Assembly: GCF_030649675.1 (NCBI RefSeq)
Contig: NZ_JAUTDR010000017.1
Coordinates: forward strand, 6,761-70,760
Origin: Haliea sp. E1-2-M8
Lineage (GTDB): Bacteria; Pseudomonadota; Gammaproteobacteria; Pseudomonadales; Halieaceae
Reading direction: 5' to 3'
DNA: 64,000 bases
The position numbers and the translations under genes are program-made. Positions 63,051-64,000 of this stretch are shown here, in pieces (position 1 is the first letter of the stretch; each line of letters begins with the position of its first letter). The notes beneath the pieces are model-generated. The model was not told the origin of the DNA and did not search any database. It worked only from the letters and a program-made list of their open reading frames with translations.

Positions 63051-63485
63051 ATGGCGGACAGTTTCAGTGACGAACGCAGCATACTAAACACCTTGAGCGA
63101 ATTCCCGCGAGTGGTGGATCGCAATGAATGGGACCGTGTCGGCGAGGTGTTTGCCGAGGACCTCAGCTTCAATTACGGCGACGGACGGGAGCAGAAGGGT
63201 CTGGCAGCGCTGCTGACACAGTTCCGCAGCTTTCATGATCGCTGCAGCACCATGCAGCATCTGATCGGCAGTGTGCAGCTGGAACTCAACGGTGACAGCG
63301 CTGTGACCCGGGCCTATGTGCAGGCCCGGCACCAGGGCAAGGGTGACTACGCGCAGAGCTTCTACGACACCCACGGCGAGTACACCGACCAGTGGGCGCG
63401 CCGACCCGAGGGCTGGCGTATCGTGCGCCGGGATGCGCATTGGGTATTGTCTGTTGGCGAGCCAAGGGTGTTGTTTGACGGCTGA
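63051..63485 (+). CDS. SnoaL-like / NTF2-fold protein
   Basis: A 144-residue SnoaL_4-type NTF2-fold protein: an N-terminal helix with DERSILNTLSEFPRVVDRNE, WDRVGEVFAEDLSFNYGDG, the long helix GLAALLTQFRSFHDRC, TMQHLIGSVQLELNGDSAVT, and YTDQWARRPEGWRIVRRDAH at the end. Members include dehydratases and aromatic-ring-hydroxylating dioxygenase beta-like proteins. The catalytic role is not readable. It sits among SDR and Dabb genes, which supports a catabolic role. A GGAGAA ribosome site lies six bases upstream. Confidence 0.8.
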   Translation: MADSFSDERSILNTLSEFPRVVDRNEWDRVGEVFAEDLSFNYGDGREQKGLAALLTQFRSFHDRCSTMQHLIGSVQLELNGDSAVTRAYVQARHQGKGDYAQSFYDTHGEYTDQWARRPEGWRIVRRDAHWVLSVGEPRVLFDG

Positions 63486-63552
63486 ATTTTTTGAGTAATT
63501 CAAGTGCGCCGGCAAGACATAAACGGTCGCTGTTTGCCGACGTGTCCGGGGC

Positions 63553-63633
63553 TGGATCGCGCAGAGACTGCGCTCCCACCAGAGACTGCGCTCCCACCAG
63601 AGACTGCGTTCCCACCAGAGACTGCGTAGCAGC
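63553..63633. repeat. REP-like palindrome with an 18-bp tandem expansion
   Basis: GCGCAG-AGA-CTGCGC (63559-63573) is a perfect hairpin. Read on the minus strand it lies in the context GTGGGAGC...GCGCGATCC, the layout of Pseudomonas-type REP elements. The unit AGAGACTGCGCTCCCACC is repeated head to tail at 63563-63580, 63581-63598 and 63599-63616 (one mismatch), with a partial fourth unit ending near 63626. It lies in the 248-base gap between the SnoaL-like gene and the EthD-like gene; the rest of that gap shows nothing recognisable. Confidence 0.7.
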
Positions 63634-63733
63634 GACCAGCGATTCAGGATTCCCGTTGCCACACCAGCACCGCGCGGCTCCCGTCCACAATTTGTCCGCG
63701 CCCCACTCGCGCAGAACAGGGCTGCCCTGTAGC

Positions 63734-64000
63734 TCAACTGAAGTCCGAAATATGCTCGTCCACCACGAACATACGGGTGTGGGAGCGATCCAGGAAGTTC
63801 TCTTCGTCCTCGGCGATGCGCCCGCCGATCTCCGGCAGCGCGCTCAGCGCCATGGCGGCGTCGTAGGCGGCCTGGTCGGCAAACCAGATTTCGGTGATAA
63901 CGTCGAAATCCCGTTCCGCGGCTGCCTCGTTGATATAGGCGCCCTCTGGCCAGATGAAGTTGCGCCGATAACCACAGATCTGCGGCAACAGGCTGCGGAT
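63734..64000 (-). CDS. EthD-like small protein (5' end beyond the window)
   Basis: Only the C-terminal part is visible; the frame is open to the window edge. The visible residues (GYRRNFIWPEGAYINEAAAE, FDVITEIWFADQAAYDAAMA, and DRSHTRMFVVDEH) fit the EthD ferredoxin-like family, in which IxExWF and the C-terminal strand are typical. A methionine at 63988 lies within the window but is probably internal. Related proteins accompany monooxygenases in catabolic clusters, which fits its neighbours. Confidence 0.65.
   Translation of the reverse strand: MRSLLPQICGYRRNFIWPEGAYINEAAAERDFDVITEIWFADQAAYDAAMALSALPEIGGRIAEDEENFLDRSHTRMFVVDEHISDFS

Overview
This is a GC-rich chromosomal segment carrying about 50 protein genes. 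No rRNA, tRNA, CRISPR array, prophage or transposase was recognised. The gene content suggests a free-living, probably marine, heterotrophic gammaproteobacterium. The evidence is a PEP-CTERM surface protein behind a sigma-54-type promoter, a TonB-dependent receptor, an EctB aminotransferase, malonyl-CoA decarboxylase, acyl-CoA dehydrogenase, Baeyer-Villiger and luciferase-like oxidoreductases, many SDRs and several c-di-GMP proteins. An OM60/Halieaceae-like lineage is my inference from this mix, not something proved by the sequence.

Layout. 1-9.0 kb: PEP-CTERM/choice-of-anchor-L protein, alpha/beta hydrolase with an upstream ribbon-helix-helix regulator, orphan EctB, malonyl-CoA decarboxylase, and a flavoprotein disulfide reductase coupled to a CPA1-type antiporter. 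9.1-13.6 kb: small coiled-coil protein, SnoaL-like protein, acyl-CoA dehydrogenase behind a perfect palindrome, PEP synthase. 13.7-17.6 kb: TonB receptor, exported RidA-like protein and pectinacetylesterase-like hydrolase, all on the minus strand. 17.7-28.6 kb: P-type ATPase, an alcohol dehydrogenase remnant, DUF3604 lipoprotein, PhyH dioxygenase, MFS permease, Baeyer-Villiger monooxygenase and LLM oxidoreductase, together resembling an oxidative catabolic island. 28.6-32.5 kb: M20 amidohydrolase, GlcD-like flavoprotein and a diheme cytochrome c fused to a rhodanese.

32.7-37.7 kb: SIMPL protein, then an ECF sigma/anti-sigma pair divergent from a secreted subtilase whose N-terminal third is an acidic four-residue-period repeat, followed by a convergent outer-membrane beta-barrel protein. 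37.9-44.8 kb: DUF3445 haem-dependent N-demethylase-like protein with a TauE permease, DeaD-like helicase, CBS protein, aconitase. 44.9-51.3 kb: RND pump (adaptor and permease) running directly into an amidoligase and a class-I glutamine-amidotransferase-like hydrolase, then DUF3144. 51.3-58.0 kb: GGDEF/EAL protein, YrbL-like kinase, ELM1-like glycosyltransferase and two tandem DUF3391 HD-GYP paralogues with altered metal ligands. 58.0-64.0 kb: a probable frameshifted small gene, three SDRs, a zinc-type dehydrogenase, Dabb-like proteins, a SnoaL-like protein and an EthD-like fragment at the window edge.

The two best candidates for an undescribed system are: (1) the RND pump-amidoligase-amidotransferase operon, which could make or trim an amide-linked metabolite and export it; (2) the ECF sigma/anti-sigma, repeat-subtilase and beta-barrel locus, which could be an envelope protease circuit. 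Both functions are inferences.
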